NCBI GenBank assembly: GCA_013398275.1
Contig: VZSE01012473.1
Span: forward strand, 809,342 to 873,341
Reading direction: 5' to 3'
DNA length: 64,000 nt
Origin: Promerops cafer
Taxonomy: Eukaryota > Chordata > Aves > Passeriformes > Nectariniidae
Positions 60,702 through 64,000 of this stretch are shown in pieces. Each line of letters opens with the position of its first letter. The stretch's first letter is position 1. Both the position numbers and the translations under genes were made by a program. Below the pieces are notes generated by a model. That model was not told where the DNA came from. It searched no databases and was given only the letters and a program-made list of their open reading frames with translations.

Positions 60702-63700
60702 GTACGTGGACAGTTGTGATCAATTTATTGATTTGAAATAACGTTCTGAGCAGATAATTACATTTCAGCTGTAGGCCTCAGTGAATGGCTTTTTAGAGAG
60801 TAGAAATGACAATTTGCAGAAAGTAGTACAGTTAATATCATGGATCAGAATGGTACCAGGAGATGTTGCTTACTGCTGATGAGGACTGTGTTTCCTTGTT
60901 TCCCCTGGGGCGTGGTGGCCTGGAAAGACTGAGCCCTTTGTGTGAGGGGACCGAAGTGGGAATTGACTTATTAGCCCAGGATCCTCTGTTCCTTCTCACT
61001 GGCAAACTAACTTCATATGATGTGGCTGTTGTTTACCTGAATACTGAGCATAACTGTATTCTTTCATACTCAGATCACTTTTTTTTAAATGACAAATGCT
61101 GATATATTGTGTGATATTCACTGTCTAAGGAAAAAATAATTTAAAATAATAAATAAAAATCTGTGTACCGAAGTCACGCATGAAATCTGCCAGTCTTCAT
61201 TCTTTCCCCCAAATCTACATTTTTTGGCACAGAATATGTATTTTGAAAATACATATAGGAAAAATAGGAAATACAGGAAAAAAAAAACAGGTCCAGTCCT
61301 TGAAATCATGTTATAAAAACAGTGAAGGTGTAGAAGAACACACTGTGGGAAGGAAAGGACAGATAAACATTAAAAAAAGAGGTGCTGCAGCACCTGGCAG
61401 AGTTGCTGTACCTATATAGTTGATCACCCAGCAACAAATAGCTGAGAGGCTGAGATATATTTGGGATAATCTCACAGAGTGCAGCTCCTGAAGTAGGCAG
61501 AAAGGAAGATGATGATGCATTGGTGTTTATGTTCAGTCCCTTCGAAAGCCCTGTAGGGAAAAATATTTCTGAATCTTCTGGAAGACTAAAGCTGGAAATA
61601 AAACACTGTAATAACTTCCAAGTGTCTGTATCTGAAGTGGTGAAGCTTTTCAATAGAGGCTCAGTCTTTCCCCTTTATTTTATTTAAATACTTTCTATTT
61701 CAGTTTCTTTTAAACAGTTATAGGTGACAGAGTGACCAGTCCCAACCTGAGGAAAGTCAGATTTTGTCAGAAATCTAGAAAGAAAAATAATTTCTGGCTT
61801 GCCATTTAAAAGAAAATACAGGTGATAGCACATAGCAAGTACTCACTGTTTGCAAGCTATTGAAGACACTCAGAGAACCAATCAGCATTCCATGGTGTCC
61901 CTTTTCACTGGGAATTGAGGTGATTATTTAAGTCCATGTAGATTTGTGGACTTGTGCAGCACATGTAAATTGAAGATTTGATCAAGGTCCATAGTGTGAA
62001 GTGGAATTGAAATCCACTGATGTTAATGGGTATCAGCTTTTGACTTGGGTAATCTCACACCCTAAAAGGGTGGTGTCTCTTAGGAATTTTTACACTGCTT
62101 GATTTTTAGTGATTCTACTTGTTCTGCTCCTACATCTCTAGGTCTTGGATTGCTTTGGTTTTATGGTGTTTGGGGTTTGTTTGTTTCTTTGTTTTGGTTG
62201 TGTGGGTTTTCCCCTTTGTTTCAATGTATTTTCTTTGGTTTTGATGTGTATCTTTGAATCTGTAACTTCCGTGTTAGTTACTAGTGGAATTAAGATCTGT
62301 TCTATATTGTTAACCTTACCCTGTGTCAATTGAATGAATAAAATCTCAGTGATTTATGCTAGAAAAATAATCTTATTGTTGCTTTTTCTCCCTTCATTTT
62401 CTCTGTGAAAACTAAAGTGCCTGTTGTTACACAGGCCCCTCAAAAGGGCTATTCTGTCCATGTAGGTTTTGCAATTAAATGGAGCAGGTAGTGTAGTTGT
62501 TGGTAGTGTGGCCATAATTTACCCACTAATATGGTCTTTAATTGGATTAGGGCTTTTTGTTTTATTTACTGGGTTACTGTGTCAAAACTTGAACAACTTT
62601 GCTTTCAGCTCTCAAACTAAATTACAGGTTTAGGCCAAGGAGATCCAGCAAACAAACCAGCAGTTGGACTGACCCAATTTTATGCATTGTTAGTGATTTT
62701 GTTGGTTTTGTGTTGTTATTGTGCAGAGCTTCCATGCAAGGTTTGAAGAAGAGTGGGAGGCTTCTTTGTTTTCTTTGTTACTGCAAATATTCACACAGGA
62801 TGACTCTGTGATTTGGAGGATACAGCTCTTAAGACCATGTTTACTTGCTCGTCCTTACAGCATTGTGCACAGCACTGCTGTATAAAGTGTGCAAAAAAAA
62901 AATCAAGGAAAATGTGTTTCTCTGCAGAAATTTCTTATATTGAGTTTTTAAGGTGTTTTTCACAGACTAAGGAGAAGTGCTTTTTTCTGGTGTAGGGCCT
63001 TTTGGGTAAATGTGGTGAATGAGTGCTGGGGGCATCTGTTTGGGCTGACAGTGAATATGTTTGATTATGCATATAGCAAGTGTTTGTACTTCATACAAAA
63101 GAAATGCGAGTCTCCCAGGTAGTATTTCACCGTGGAAATCAGGTAGTGTGAATTGTTATCTCAAGTGTGCTGTCACTGGGAGGTGAAATTTAACCAGGAT
63201 AGTCACTTCTGCTGTACAGACAAGGAGATGACCTTGTGGAAAAATGGCACACTGTGGTGTTCCTTTCACTGACACAAAGAGGGGAGAAAGGCTGCCTGTG
63301 TCAGTGTAGTACTTGCACACAGACAAGGAGTCTAGACCAGGAGCTGTCAGATTGTAGATTCTGAGGGATTTAAAAGCATCTTTATGCCTCGAAAAGGCTT
63401 TCTACCTGCATGCCTGATGTTAGGATTGGACACGAATAATGCTTCACTTCCCCACCAGTGTTTGTTTTTCTTTTGCTCTTCCTGCTTCTTGCCTCACTGC
63501 TGACAAGGAGGCTGGTTTGCCATACTAAACACCCTAGGGCTGACAGGATGGAGAAAACCTACAGGCTCCTTTGACAGCAGTAATCAATAAGAAGTGAAAA
63601 AATCTCACTCTGAGAAGCCCTTTTCCAGCTATAAATGGCAACAGAAGTCCTGAAGGTGAAACTCTGATTTTTAGCCTAAACTGTGAATGCAAAGGACCAG

Positions 63701-63858
63701 GAATCTGGGACCAGGGAAAAGACTGCAAACCAAGAATTTCTTGCTGCTCATCTGTGTGCATCTCAACCAAGTGGAGAACTGCATTGTGCAAGACAGTCCT
63801 CAAAAATGCCTTCCTCGGCCCATGAGCTGGGGCTTTGCTTATTGCTTCCCCCAGGACT

Positions 63859-64000
63859 TAGAATCATAGAATTGTTAAGTCTGGAAAAGACCTTTAGGAT
63901 CATCTAGTCCAACCATTAACCTGGCACCACCATGGTGACCACTAAACCATGTCACTTGGGGTGCCTCATCCACACATCTTTTGATACTTCAGGGATGATG
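63859..64000 (-). mobile_element. CR1 LINE fragment, runs off window
   Basis: Starts with TAGAATCATAGAATTGTTAA on the + strand, the reverse complement of the CR1 3' tail. It continues with the typical GGAAAAGACCTTTAGGATCA and TCTAGTCCAACCATTAACCT. It is on the minus strand, with its 5' side beyond the window. Only the last ~140 bp is visible. Confidence 0.93.

Larger units (their letters stand above)
59576..63858. other. Unique stretch with one exon candidate
   Basis: Besides the 35-bp tandem duplication (60115-60184), a ten-base G run (60509-60518), the 82-bp exon candidate (60620-60701) and a G/T-rich tract (about 62150-62240), I see no gene, RNA gene or transposon. Confidence 0.5.

Overview
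The window looks like avian nuclear DNA, most likely from a passerine. It carries several CR1 non-LTR retrotransposon fragments, recognisable from their 3' ends (tandem ATTCTATG-type octamers), and an avian class I (gammaretrovirus-like) endogenous retrovirus. The rest is AT-leaning, intron- or intergenic-type sequence. I see no prokaryotic features, no rRNA or tRNA gene, no CRISPR array, and no complete host protein-coding gene. There are three assembly flags: a 52-base N gap inside a TA microsatellite (5465-5516), a single N at 50031 between two almost identical ~300-bp blocks, and a single N at 54165 beside a long poly-T.

Layout. 1-17171: gene-free sequence with microsatellites, one perfect 17-bp inverted repeat (1872-1915), and at 12636/12637 a strong juxtaposed 3'/5' splice motif on the + strand. 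17172-36088: four CR1 fragments (17172, 28725, 30361 and 35305 onward) separated by unique sequence. 36089-43536: unique sequence with AT-rich patches resembling regulatory DNA. 43537-49976: a provirus on the minus strand, in the order 5' LTR (high coordinates), leader with a splice donor, gag, broken pro-pol, polypurine tract, 3' LTR; no env is recognisable. 49732-50328: near-perfect tandem duplication of part of the 5' LTR plus flank, probably an assembly artefact. 50329-64000: unique sequence with two acceptor-preceded open stretches, a well-bounded 82-bp exon candidate at 60620-60701, a 35-bp tandem duplication, and two more CR1 copies, one running off the right edge.

The most interesting part is the provirus. 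Its gag is a single uninterrupted 498-codon frame ending at a stop whose context resembles the gammaretroviral readthrough site. The 5' LTR keeps CpGs, a TATA-like box and a leader splice donor. In contrast, pro-pol is broken in many places, env is missing, and the 3' LTR has lost its CpGs and carries deletions. A lone surviving gag beside a well-kept 5' LTR suggests either a mosaic provirus or retention of gag by the host. Both are testable and neither is shown here.

The + strand splice-like signals (12636/12637, 60620-60701) suggest the window may lie in a long intron of a + strand gene, with the provirus antisense to it. That is inference.
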